NCBI GenBank assembly: GCA_017518255.1
Contig: JAFWVK010000057.1
Location: 1 to 57,084, forward strand
Direction: 5' to 3'
Source: Oscillospiraceae bacterium
GTDB taxonomy: Bacteria; Bacillota; Clostridia; Oscillospirales; Ruminococcaceae
DNA length: 57,084 nt
Position numbers and translations under genes: made by a program. Of the stretch, positions 8,021 to 15,213 are shown in pieces. The number at the start of each line of letters is the position of its first letter. Position 1 is the first letter of the stretch. The notes beneath the pieces are model-generated. The model was given only the letters and a program-made list of their open reading frames with translations. It was not told where the DNA came from and made no database searches.

Positions 8021-9492
8021 TTCAACGTCTCTCCTTTATCTCCGGCAGGTTCCGTTTCCGCGGAGCCTGCCGCTTTCTTCGGCTGCACAAGCGGCAGGCT
8101 TGCGGTGAATTCCGTATACTCGCCCTTTACGCTCGTGACCGTGACGGTTCCGCCGTGCAGAATCATAATCCGGCTGACAATAGACAGTCCGAGCCCGACA
8201 CCCGTTGTATCCTTTCCGCGGGATTCGTCCGTTTTATAGAACCGCTCGAACACATGTGATATTTCATCCTCTGTCAGTCCCTCACCGGAATTGCGGATAT
8301 GCACATGTGCCTGTTCCGCATCGGAATCGACTGCCAGCGTGAGGGTTCCGCCCTGATCGGTGAATTTGATTGCATTCTCCGACAGATTATAAAACACCTG
8401 CTGCATCAGATCCTTATCCGCTTCGGCAACTGTTTTCGGACACTCCTCCAGTCCCTGCACGGAAAGTCCCTTCGCATCAATCTTCTTTTCAAAGAGCAGC
8501 AGCGTCTTAATCAGCAGATGCGTCAGGTCAAACCGCTCGAACTTCGGCGTCATCGTACCCTCTTCAAAGCGGGAAATATTCAGCATGGAATGCACCATGC
8601 GGCTCATGCGCTGCACCTCGGAGGAAACAATTTTCAGGTAATGCTTTTCCTGCTCAGGCGGAATTGTTCCGTCGAGAATATTATCGACAAAGCCGCCGAT
8701 TGTGGTCATCGGCGTTTTCAGCTCATGTGAAATATCGGAGATAAAGCGCTTCCGGCTGCGCTCGTTTTTGTCAATGAAATCCGCCATGCGGTTCATCGTT
8801 GTCGCAAGATAATCCAGCTCGGAATCGCCGCTTTCTTTCAAACGCTGCGAGAAATCGCCCTTGGCATAGGCTTCTGCGGCGTGCGTGATATTCAGCACCG
8901 GCTTGAGCATCTGCATGGTATTGAGATAAAACAGAATCGCGCTCAGGACACCGATAACCAGCACGACAACGACCAGAACCACAATCAGCTCCGAAGAAAA
9001 ATTGCTGACATAGGCGACCGGAACGTACATCATCAGATAATAAGGCGTAGCTTCCTTCTCCATTTCAAAGCGCTCGACATAAATTGCCGTCGGCTCGGAG
9101 AAATTGCCGGCAGCGCCGCCCATCTGGAAATAGGGCTTATCCGCGGCAGAATCCCGCATTGCGCTGCTCAGAGAGATTTTGGCAGCGCCGTGATCTGAAC
9201 ATGCAATGCGGATGCCTTCGGAATTGAAAATATAGCTGTCCACATTTCCGTTCAGTGTATGTGATTCCAATTCTGCGCTGATCTCCGCCTCCGGAAATCC
9301 CCCGTCCGCTGCTGCATACAGTTCCTTGACATGCATCAGGATGCTGCGTGCGGTGCTGTCAACGGTCTGATAGGCTTCCGCCTCGTGCAGATGATTGGCA
9401 TACAGCACAACAATCAGCCCTGTCAGCGCACAGGCAAACATCAGCATAAAGGTGCAGAGGAAAAAAATCCGGCTGTATATACTTTTCAGCAT
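8017..9492 (-). CDS. HAMP-domain sensor histidine kinase
   Basis: A 491-residue membrane kinase. It has membrane segment 1 (about 7-33), an extracytoplasmic sensor domain (about 34-165), membrane segment 2 (about 168-192), HAMP (about 193-245) and HisKA with phospho-acceptor His256 in FISDISHELKTPMTTI. The HATPase domain shows the N box (LSENAIKFTD), G1 and G2 motifs (GEGLTEDEISHVFERFY, TTGVGLGLSIV). It lies 6 bp after the response-regulator gene and overlaps the PASTA gene by 4 bp. The domain order matches the PhoR/WalK/ResE class. The signal is unknown; the operon suggests a cell-wall or envelope cue. Confidence 0.95.
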   Translation of the reverse strand: MLKSIYSRIFFLCTFMLMFACALTGLIVVLYANHLHEAEAYQTVDSTARSILMHVKELYAAADGGFPEAEISAELESHTLNGNVDSYIFNSEGIRIACSDHGAAKISLSSAMRDSAADKPYFQMGGAAGNFSEPTAIYVERFEMEKEATPYYLMMYVPVAYVSNFSSELIVVLVVVVLVIGVLSAILFYLNTMQMLKPVLNITHAAEAYAKGDFSQRLKESGDSELDYLATTMNRMADFIDKNERSRKRFISDISHELKTPMTTIGGFVDNILDGTIPPEQEKHYLKIVSSEVQRMSRMVHSMLNISRFEEGTMTPKFERFDLTHLLIKTLLLFEKKIDAKGLSVQGLEECPKTVAEADKDLMQQVFYNLSENAIKFTDQGGTLTLAVDSDAEQAHVHIRNSGEGLTEDEISHVFERFYKTDESRGKDTTGVGLGLSIVSRIMILHGGTVTVTSVKGEYTEFTASLPLVQPKKAAGSAETEPAGDKGETLK

Positions 9493-9498
9493 GGCGGC

Positions 9499-10206
9499 TT
9501 ATTCGGACTGATCGGGAACGGCGAATTTATAGCCGACGCCCCAGACCGTGCGAAGCTCCCAACGGTCGGAAACTCCCTCCAGCTTTTCGCGCAGGCGCTT
9601 GATGTGTACATCAATGGTACGGGAATCGCCGTAGTATTCAAAGCCCCAGACCTCGTCCAGAAGCTGATCTCTGGTATAGACATGGTTCGGGTTGGAGGCG
9701 AGGCAGTAGAGAAGCTCCAGCTCCTTCGGAGGCGTTTCAATCACCTTTCCGTCCACGCGGAGCACATAGCCGTCCATATCGACCGTCAGCTTGTCATAAT
9801 CGACTCTGCCGCGGTGGGCGGTCTGCTCCGGAACCGGCTGACCGCTCTTGCGCAGGCGCGCACGGATGCGGGCGAGCAAAGAAGTCTTGTCGATCGGCTT
9901 TGTGATATAGTCCTCTGCCCCGAGATCCAGACCGAGCGCCTCGTCGTTCGGCTCGGATTTTGCGGTCACCAGAATCACCGGGACATTGGATTTTTTCTGG
10001 ATTTCGCGCATGACCTGATAACCGTTCATTCCCGGCATCATGACATCCAGCAGTACCATATCCGGATGTGCCGCTGCAAATTTTGAGAGTGCGTCCTCTC
10101 CGTCATTTGCCGTAATTGCGGAATAGCCCTCTTTTACAAGAATTGTGCGGAGTACCTCACAGATATTCGGGTCGTCGTCTACGATAAGAATTTTTTCCAT
10201 AGCCAT
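9499..10206 (-). CDS. OmpR/PhoB-family response regulator
   Basis: A 235-residue regulator with a receiver domain (acidic pocket DDD at 10-12, phospho-acceptor Asp54 in VLLDVMMPGM, conserved TAK around 105) and a C-terminal winged helix (about 135-230, including RTIDVHIKRLREKLE). The ATG at 10206 is preceded by GGAGGG at 9-base spacing; an internal ATG 6 bases later is less well placed. It is the first gene of the five-gene envelope operon. Three hexamers at 11-bp spacing in its promoter suggest autoregulation. Confidence 0.95.
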   Translation of the reverse strand: MAMEKILIVDDDPNICEVLRTILVKEGYSAITANDGEDALSKFAAAHPDMVLLDVMMPGMNGYQVMREIQKKSNVPVILVTAKSEPNDEALGLDLGAEDYITKPIDKTSLLARIRARLRKSGQPVPEQTAHRGRVDYDKLTVDMDGYVLRVDGKVIETPPKELELLYCLASNPNHVYTRDQLLDEVWGFEYYGDSRTIDVHIKRLREKLEGVSDRWELRTVWGVGYKFAVPDQSE

Positions 10207-10282
10207 TGCAGGAATCCCTCCGTTTATTTCTGATTTTGTGTGCTGTCCGGCACACGGAACCGTATATAGTTATACAGTTTAT

Positions 10283-10336
10283 AGTATACTATATTTTGGC
10301 GCTTCGAATATGAATATTCTGTGAACAGATTATGAA
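10283..10336 (-). promoter_or_regulatory. candidate OmpR/PhoP-type box and promoter
   Basis: On the minus strand TTCATA (10331-10336), TTCACA (10320-10325) and TTCATA (10309-10314) recur at exactly 11-bp spacing. A TATACT -10 (10283-10288) lies at the distance that places the third hexamer over the -35 position, where no consensus -35 exists. A 14-bp palindrome, TATAGTATACTATA (10280-10293), overlaps the -10. This is the known architecture of PhoB/PhoP-activated promoters. Confidence 0.55.
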
Positions 10337-10352
10337 GAAACGGAAACAGAAA

Positions 10353-10379
10353 CCCGGCACAGTCAAAGACTGTGCCGGG
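10353..10379 (-). terminator. intrinsic terminator
   Basis: A 12-bp perfect stem, CCCGGCACAGTC/GACTGTGCCGGG with a 3-base loop, is followed on the minus strand by GTTTCTGTTT. It ends the Pro/Gln-repeat gene and insulates the response-regulator promoter just downstream. Confidence 0.85.
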
Positions 10380-10398
10380 CGTTTGGAACAAACAACAA

Positions 10399-11529
10399 TC
10401 AGAAGCCGTAGGGCTGCATCGGCTGCACCGGGCGCATCGGCTGCGGAGCTGCATCCTGCGACCTGTTTTTATACATAACAGACAGAACCAGACCGGCAAC
10501 AATCAGCACCAGAGCACCGATCAGCCAGAGCGACACGGAATAGGATGCGTAAGAACTATCTTCAGAATCTATCATGACAGAAACAGCAAACGCCAGCGCA
10601 CCGAGCTTTGCAATCAGCGCGAAAATCCATCCGAGCATCAGATTGCCCCAAGCCTTTCGCTCTTTCTTTTTGGTAAAAGCGACAATCGCACAGATGACTT
10701 CAACCAGAATCAGAACGGAACAGAGGATTGAAATCGGGAATGTCACAAGCAGCACGATCATAGAGAATTTATCATCGTTATACTGGCTGTCGAGCTCATC
10801 AATATGCTCTTCGATTGATTTGGTGAGACTTTCCAGCACTCCGTAATCTTTATCGTCATTCTCCCGGTATGCATCATAAACTATTTTGAATGTATATCCG
10901 TGAGAATAACTTTTCGTTTTCTTAGAGCCCTCTATTGTCCGAACCTTTCCGATGTAGAGGCCGACCGTTACGATGCAGAGCAGAATCAGAATGACCGCAA
11001 AGGCTATCGTCTTAAACTGCATCAGCCCGGACTGCGCCTGCGGAGGCTGCGATGCATAAGGCTGCTGCGGGGCATACTGCGGGAACTGCTGCTGTGCCGG
11101 CTGCTGATACTGCTGCTGTGCCGGCTGCTGAACCGGCTGCTGTGCCGGCTGCTGATACTGCTGCTGAACCGGTTGCTGAACCGACTGCTGTGCAGTGTGC
11201 AAAGGCTGCCCGTAAATCGGCGCACGGGGCGGCTGAACCGGCTGACCGTACTGCGGATACTGCGGCTGCGGCGGTGTATACTGCGGATACTGCGGCTGAG
11301 CCGTTTGCTGAGGCTGAACCGTTTGCTGCGGCTGAGCCGGCTGCTGAGGCTGAACCGGCTGCTGAGGCTGAACCGGCTGCTGAGGCTGAACCGGCTGCTG
11401 AGGCTGAACCGTTTGCTGCGGCTGAGCCGGCTCCGGCATCTGTTGTGCTGCCCGCGCCGTTTTGGTGCCGCATCCCGTACAGAACAGTGCCGTATCGGAA
11501 ATTTGCTGTCCGCATTGTTTACAGAACAT
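10399..11529 (-). CDS. zinc-ribbon membrane protein with Pro/Gln repeats
   Basis: A 376-residue protein. The N-terminal zinc ribbon (CKQCGQQ...CTGCGTK) is followed by a long Gln/Pro/Val repeat (about 30-165; units such as PQQPVQ and QPAQ, with Tyr-rich stretches). Then come a membrane segment (about 170-195), a polar loop with Asp/Glu-rich sequence, and three further membrane segments before a Met/Pro-rich tail. The zinc_ribbon_2 plus DUF-like membrane core is common in Clostridia and of unknown function. It has its own promoter and terminator. The repeat DNA is nearly periodic (11320-11415), so copy number may vary among strains. Confidence 0.82.
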   Translation of the reverse strand: MFCKQCGQQISDTALFCTGCGTKTARAAQQMPEPAQPQQTVQPQQPVQPQQPVQPQQPVQPQQPAQPQQTVQPQQTAQPQYPQYTPPQPQYPQYGQPVQPPRAPIYGQPLHTAQQSVQQPVQQQYQQPAQQPVQQPAQQQYQQPAQQQFPQYAPQQPYASQPPQAQSGLMQFKTIAFAVILILLCIVTVGLYIGKVRTIEGSKKTKSYSHGYTFKIVYDAYRENDDKDYGVLESLTKSIEEHIDELDSQYNDDKFSMIVLLVTFPISILCSVLILVEVICAIVAFTKKKERKAWGNLMLGWIFALIAKLGALAFAVSVMIDSEDSSYASYSVSLWLIGALVLIVAGLVLSVMYKNRSQDAAPQPMRPVQPMQPYGF

Positions 11530-11585
11530 AAAATCACGTCCCTTTCTCTGATAAATTCCCGGTACTTTCCGTACCTGTTGAACTA

Positions 11586-11614
11586 ATCATATCATATTTT
11601 ACACAAAATTTCAA
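11586..11614 (-). promoter_or_regulatory. sigma-A-like promoter
   Basis: On the minus strand TTGAAA (11609-11614) and TATGAT (11586-11591) are 17 bp apart, about 55 bp before the start of the Pro/Gln-repeat gene. A second TATGAT overlaps just upstream. Confidence 0.6.
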
Positions 11615-11661
11615 TAGGCTGACGAAAATATTTTTCAAAGAAGTAATCAAAAGACGATTCG

Positions 11662-12492
11662 TTACTGATACACCCGCCGGATCCACTGGATACAGGCAGG
11701 AAACCACGGCTCACAGACCGGATTCAGATGCCATTCGCCCGATGCTGCCGTTTCATCAGAGAGAGAGAGCCCGTGTGCGCCGTGCGGATAAATATGTGCC
11801 TCAAACGGGATTCCCTTTTCAGCCAGCGCACTCATATACAAAATCGAATTCTGCACCGGAACGCAGTTATCGTCACTGGTATGCCAGAGGAAGCAGGGCG
11901 GGGTATCCGCAGAAACCTGTTTTTCCAGCGAAACAGCAGCATTTTGCGCACATTCGTAATCATTTGCATCCCGCGTCCCGACCAGATTGACGATTGAGCC
12001 GCGGTGCGCATACATGCCGCCGGAAATCACCGGATAGCAAAGAATCTGCGCATTCGGACGGTATGCGGCACTGTCGCCGAGAAGCTCCGTCAGCATCGGC
12101 TGATTCCAGTAAACCGCAAGGCTGCCGGCAAGATGCGCACCCGCCGAAAAGCCGCAGACGGCAATCCGATTCGGATCTACTTCGTATTCTTCGGCATGGC
12201 TGCGGACATAGGCAACCGCCGCCGCAAGTTCCAGCAGATTCGCAGGAAACGGATTCCGGCAGTTGTAGTACAGAATGAACGCCTGCACGCCGTATCCGGC
12301 AAAGCGCATTGCGACCGGATCGGATTCCCGCGCAGAACAGAAGTCGTATCCGCCGCCCGGACAGATTACAACTGCCGGACGCTTTTTCACGCCGAGCTCA
12401 TCTGTATGGGGCAGGCAGAACGGCTGCAAAACCGCCGGATGCTCCGGCGCCTTGAGATTTGCTTTTTCATACGGAACCTGTAATGAAATCAT
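11662..12492 (-). CDS. alpha/beta hydrolase, BD-FAE/acetyl-esterase-like
   Basis: A 276-residue cytoplasmic alpha/beta hydrolase. An oxyanion-hole HGGG-like loop (VVICPGGGYDF, about 42-52), the nucleophile elbow G-F-S-A-G (VCGFSAGAHLAG), an acidic residue in SDDN near 207, and His near HGAHGLSL (about 239-244) form the expected triad. Family members deacetylate xylan or remove feruloyl groups from plant-wall oligosaccharides, which fits a gut fibre degrader; the substrate is not determined by sequence. It is transcribed alone from a consensus promoter. Confidence 0.85.
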   Translation of the reverse strand: MISLQVPYEKANLKAPEHPAVLQPFCLPHTDELGVKKRPAVVICPGGGYDFCSARESDPVAMRFAGYGVQAFILYYNCRNPFPANLLELAAAVAYVRSHAEEYEVDPNRIAVCGFSAGAHLAGSLAVYWNQPMLTELLGDSAAYRPNAQILCYPVISGGMYAHRGSIVNLVGTRDANDYECAQNAAVSLEKQVSADTPPCFLWHTSDDNCVPVQNSILYMSALAEKGIPFEAHIYPHGAHGLSLSDETAASGEWHLNPVCEPWFPACIQWIRRVYQ

Positions 12493-12528
12493 GATAAAAC
12501 ACCTCCGCCGAACACATATATTTTCTTT

Positions 12529-12557
12529 ATTATACAGGATCGCCTTTCCGCTGTCAA
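12529..12557 (-). promoter_or_regulatory. consensus sigma-A promoter of the esterase gene
   Basis: On the minus strand TTGACA (12552-12557) and TATAAT (12529-12534) are 17 bp apart, about 37 bp before the esterase ATG at 12492, which also has a GGAGG ribosome site. Confidence 0.88.
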
Positions 12558-12595
12558 TGCGTTTTCATTCCCTCTGACTGACCGCTCCGGCTTTC

Positions 12596-12624
12596 TTGAC
12601 TTTTCAGCGCGGATATGCTATAAT
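12596..12624 (+). promoter_or_regulatory. sigma-A promoter of the LRR-dockerin gene
   Basis: TTGACT (12596-12601) and TATAAT (12619-12624) are 17 bp apart, directly upstream of the TTG start at 12677. The esterase promoter is divergent, and the two -35 elements lie 38 bp apart. Confidence 0.85.
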
Positions 12625-12676
12625 AGCATCAGAAAGCACCTATTTGCTGAAATATGACGCAAGGGAGGAACCTACT

Positions 12677-13516
12677 TTGAAAAACCGTATTTTTATGCTC
12701 GGCGTATGCTCCGGACTGCTTGCGGGGCTGTGTACGGCACCGCTTGTATCCGCAGTATTCCGTCCCGCTGCCGCAGAAACAAAAGCGGAAAACCCGTATG
12801 CACCGCTGACCTGTGAAATCCGCGGCGAATCCGTCTGCATTACGGGATGTGATTCCGATGCCGCAGGCGCCGTGGCAATCCCTGCGGAGATCGGCGGACT
12901 TCCGGTCACGGAAATTGCAGAGAGCGCCTTTCTCGGCTGCAATCATCTGGAATCCGTCTCGATACCCGAAAGCGTAACAAAAATCGGTGCATTCGCCTTC
13001 CGGGGATGCTCAGGCTTGCAGCAGATTGACCTGAACTGCCGCATCACGGAACTGCCGGAGCGGGTCTTTGCCGGATGCAGTTCGCTGCAAAGGGTTCCCA
13101 TTCCGGAGGGCGTCGAAACAATCGGCGAATGCGCCTTCGGGGAATGCAGCAGGCTCCGGAGCCTTATCTTTCCGGAGAGCGTCTCCGTAATTGAAGACAT
13201 GGCGCTGAACGGCTGCGCCTCGCTGGATTATGTCACGGTTCTGAATCCCGAATGCAGAATTGTCTGTCTGGCTTTTTATTACGACAATCTCGATATCCGC
13301 GGCTACGCCGGCAGCACCGCGGAAACCTACGTCCGCTATAACAATAACTATACCTTCTGTCCCCTCGCGCCGGAGGGCAGCGTCTTCTGCGATGCGGACG
13401 GCGACGGGGAAATTACCGTCGGCGATGCGCAGTGCGTGCTGCAATACTATACGGAAACGCTCGCGCAGAAAACACCCTCCTGGCACGCAATCACAGGGAA
13501 TCCGGATATTCCCTGA
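12677..13516 (+). CDS. secreted BspA-like LRR protein with C-terminal dockerin-like repeat
   Basis: A 279-residue exported protein. I place the start at the TTG at 12677: GGGAGG lies 8 bases upstream, the protein then begins LKNRIFMLGVCSGLLAG (a signal peptide), and any earlier start would fall in the promoter. Residues about 55-195 are BspA-type LRR_5 repeats (LPVTEIAESAFLGCNHLESV, then EGVETIGECAFGECSRL). The C-terminus has one calcium loop, DADGDGEITVGDAQCVLQYY, typical of a dockerin repeat; a full dockerin needs two. It probably sits outside the cell and may bind a cohesin, but the single repeat makes this uncertain. Confidence 0.85.
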   Translation: MKNRIFMLGVCSGLLAGLCTAPLVSAVFRPAAAETKAENPYAPLTCEIRGESVCITGCDSDAAGAVAIPAEIGGLPVTEIAESAFLGCNHLESVSIPESVTKIGAFAFRGCSGLQQIDLNCRITELPERVFAGCSSLQRVPIPEGVETIGECAFGECSRLRSLIFPESVSVIEDMALNGCASLDYVTVLNPECRIVCLAFYYDNLDIRGYAGSTAETYVRYNNNYTFCPLAPEGSVFCDADGDGEITVGDAQCVLQYYTETLAQKTPSWHAITGNPDIP

Positions 13517-13557
13517 CCGATATGCACAGTCCGTGAACAAATTCTGATATACAGACA

Positions 13558-13592
13558 AAGAGCCCGAGGAATATCCTCAGGCTCTTGTTTTT
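13558..13592 (+). terminator. intrinsic terminator
   Basis: A 13-bp stem AAGAGCCCGAGGA/TCCTCAGGCTCTT (one mismatch) is followed by GTTTTTT. It ends the LRR-dockerin gene and lies before the 3' end of the convergent DUF4352-like gene. Confidence 0.88.
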
Positions 13593-13643
13593 TCAGATCA
13601 CGCTAAGAATGATAAATACTGCCATGCAGCAGCGTATAAACAG

Positions 13644-14270
13644 TTACTTTAGCTTAATGATCGCCTTTTTATCGGAACTATAGATCCTGTCATACTCCAG
13701 CTCAATTTCGGATGCCTTTTCAGGAACTTCAAAATAAACGGTGAAAGACACGGTTCTTCCTGCTGACAGAGTCGTGATTTCAAAATCATTTTCGGACGGC
13801 AATTCTATTTGCCTGCAGGCGGCATTGTCGGCATAGCAGTCGAAATCGTACATGCTCACAAGTTTATCCTCATCTCCGATATTCTTAAATTTTAAAGATG
13901 CAGCGACATACTTTTTTCCGTCCGCGGGCTGATACACATCATATTCGTCATCCTTCACCTTGTAATTCAGATCCTTTGCAGTGAGGCTCACTCTGAGACC
14001 GTTTACTTCAATGGACTTATTCCGCCAGCCAACCTTTAACCAGCCGCGGGAAACCGCAATTACAGCGCAGATCACAATCGCCGCAATTACGGCAAACAGA
14101 CAGCCGACGGACTTTTTCTGTTTCTTCTTACAAAAAAGGCAGACCTTAGATTGTTCCGATATATTACAGTGACAATATTTACATCGTTTGAATTTCATAT
14201 CCGGATTCATGTTCGGTGTCGGAATCACGTTTGGATTTTGTTTTGTTTTCGGATTCTGATTCATGTCCAT
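13644..14270 (-). CDS. zinc-ribbon membrane protein with DUF4352-like domain
   Basis: A 208-residue protein. The start MDMNQNPKTKQ is chosen because AAAGGCGG lies 8 bases upstream. It has an Asn/Pro-rich N-terminus (about 1-27), a zinc ribbon (CKYCHCN...CLFCKKK, about 30-48), a membrane segment (about 55-72) and an extracytoplasmic immunoglobulin-like domain (about 80-208; KYVAASLKFKNIGDEDKLVS and AGRTVSFTVYFEVPEKASEI), as in DUF4352/telokin-like proteins. The coding DNA is AT-richer than its neighbours. It is divergent from an XRE regulator and shares an inverted-repeat operator with it, so the two are probably co-regulated. Function unknown. Confidence 0.8.
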   Translation of the reverse strand: MDMNQNPKTKQNPNVIPTPNMNPDMKFKRCKYCHCNISEQSKVCLFCKKKQKKSVGCLFAVIAAIVICAVIAVSRGWLKVGWRNKSIEVNGLRVSLTAKDLNYKVKDDEYDVYQPADGKKYVAASLKFKNIGDEDKLVSMYDFDCYADNAACRQIELPSENDFEITTLSAGRTVSFTVYFEVPEKASEIELEYDRIYSSDKKAIIKLK

Positions 14271-14314
14271 AATGATACCCGCCTTTCTCACTCCGCTCAT
14301 GCAGTCTTTTCCCT

Positions 14315-14343
14315 ATTATACCCTATAAGTTCTGGAAAATCAA
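14315..14343 (-). promoter_or_regulatory. sigma-A promoter of the DUF4352-like gene
   Basis: On the minus strand TTGATT (14338-14343) and TATAAT (14315-14320) are 17 bp apart. The spacer is occupied by one arm of the inverted repeat at 14317-14333. Confidence 0.8.
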
Positions 14344-14381
14344 CCCTTTCAGTTACTTTTTCTAAGAACTTTCAGGGTATA
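14317..14381. promoter_or_regulatory. symmetric inverted-repeat operator pair
   Basis: TATACCCTATAAGTTCT (14317-14333) and its inverted copy AGAACTTTCAGGGTATA (14365-14381) match at 15 of 17 positions and are 31 bp apart. Each arm ends in the -10 region of one of the two divergent genes (TATAAT on the minus strand, TATATT on the plus strand at 14378-14383). This is the arrangement expected for a repressor that controls both genes; the XRE protein next to it is the obvious candidate. Confidence 0.6.
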
Positions 14382-14402
14382 TTATTATGTGTGGGTGATT
14401 GT

Positions 14403-14723
14403 ATGAATGAACTGAATCCGATCAAAATCGGTCAAAGAATCAGAAGCAGCCGCGAACGTATGCTGATGACACAGGAGAAACTGGCAGAGCTGCTGGATGT
14501 ATCTGTCAAATTTGTCAGCGACATAGAGCTTGGTGCCAAGGGCATGTCCCTCAAAACGCTCAACAGACTTTCGCAGTGTCTGCTGATTTCAACTGACTAT
14601 ATTCTTTACGGCGGAGACGATGATGAACTGTCCGGTATTCTTTCTGTCATTCGCAAATGTCCGCCTGAAAAACGGAAATATGCCGAAGATATCCTGAAGA
14701 TTTATGTAAAAAGCGTAATTTAG
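14403..14723 (+). CDS. XRE-family transcriptional regulator
   Basis: A 106-residue regulator. Residues about 8-65 form a Cro/C1-type helix-turn-helix (IGQRIRSSRERMLMTQEKLA, then LLDVSVKFVSDIELG); the rest is a short C-terminal helix pair (KCPPEKRKYAEDILKIYV). The start is the ATG at 14403, after GGGTGA; upstream codons in the same frame run through the operator. The gene is transcribed divergently from the DUF4352-like gene. Autoregulation and control of the neighbour are inferred from the inverted repeat. No phage genes are nearby. Confidence 0.9.
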   Translation: MNELNPIKIGQRIRSSRERMLMTQEKLAELLDVSVKFVSDIELGAKGMSLKTLNRLSQCLLISTDYILYGGDDDELSGILSVIRKCPPEKRKYAEDILKIYVKSVI

Positions 14724-14755
14724 TCTCTCAGGGAACAAAAACTCTGCGCCCCCCC

Positions 14756-14784
14756 TTGACAAAGACGGAAAAGTCTGCTATAAT
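14756..14784 (+). promoter_or_regulatory. perfect sigma-A promoter of the ylxM-ffh operon
   Basis: TTGACA (14756-14761) and TATAAT (14779-14784) are 17 bp apart. It precedes the GTG start of ylxM by 55 bp and probably drives the operon through khpA. Confidence 0.92.
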
Positions 14785-14839
14785 AGGAAGGCTAGTGTAA
14801 AGGTTTCGACCATGACAGCGGAAAGGCGGTGCAGAATCC

Positions 14840-15172
14840 GTGAAAAATCTCGATTTTGTACTCCTGCTTGACTGCTACGGCAGCTTTCTGACAGAAAAGC
14901 AGCGGGAACTGCTGGAGGGCTACTATAACGATGACCTCTCCCTCTCGGAACTGGCGGAACCGCTCGGCATCTCCAGACAGGCTGTCTATGACCGCATTCA
15001 CCGCGGCGAGCGCCGGCTGGAAGAACTCGAAACACAGATCGGCGTTGCGGCAAGACTCAAAGCAGCCCGCGCCGTGTTTGAAGAAATCGAAAATCTGAGC
15101 AGCACCCTCTCTGAACCCGCCGCCGAAAAAATCGGCGAGGCTGCGCGCAAAGGCGCTGCACTGTTCCGATAA
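14840..15172 (+). CDS. ylxM: YlxM-family DNA-binding protein, SRP-associated
   Basis: A 110-residue helix-turn-helix protein of the YlxM/p13 family (UPF0122), which is normally encoded next to ffh and has been linked to SRP function in Firmicutes. The sigma-70 region-4-like part is LTEKQRELLEGYYNDDLSLS followed by LAEPLGISRQAVYDRIHRGE. The start is GTG at 14840, with AAAGGCGG 10 bases upstream. It lies 41 bp before ffh in the same operon. Confidence 0.9.
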   Translation: MKNLDFVLLLDCYGSFLTEKQRELLEGYYNDDLSLSELAEPLGISRQAVYDRIHRGERRLEELETQIGVAARLKAARAVFEEIENLSSTLSEPAAEKIGEAARKGAALFR

Positions 15173-15213
15173 GGGAACAGCATAAAACCATAATAGAAAG
15201 GAGCCGGAACCGG

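Noticed and set aside
11300..11430. regularly spaced short repeats that look like a CRISPR array
   Set aside because: The units are in-frame codons of the Pro/Gln repeat, there are no unique spacers and no cas genes.
12596..12676. N-terminal extension of the LRR-dockerin protein
   Set aside because: Its first codon is the -35 box of a consensus promoter; the TTG at 12677 has the ribosome site and gives a signal peptide.
14403..14723. phage repressor of an integrated prophage
   Set aside because: No integrase, structural or lysis genes surround the XRE gene; a stand-alone regulator is the better reading.
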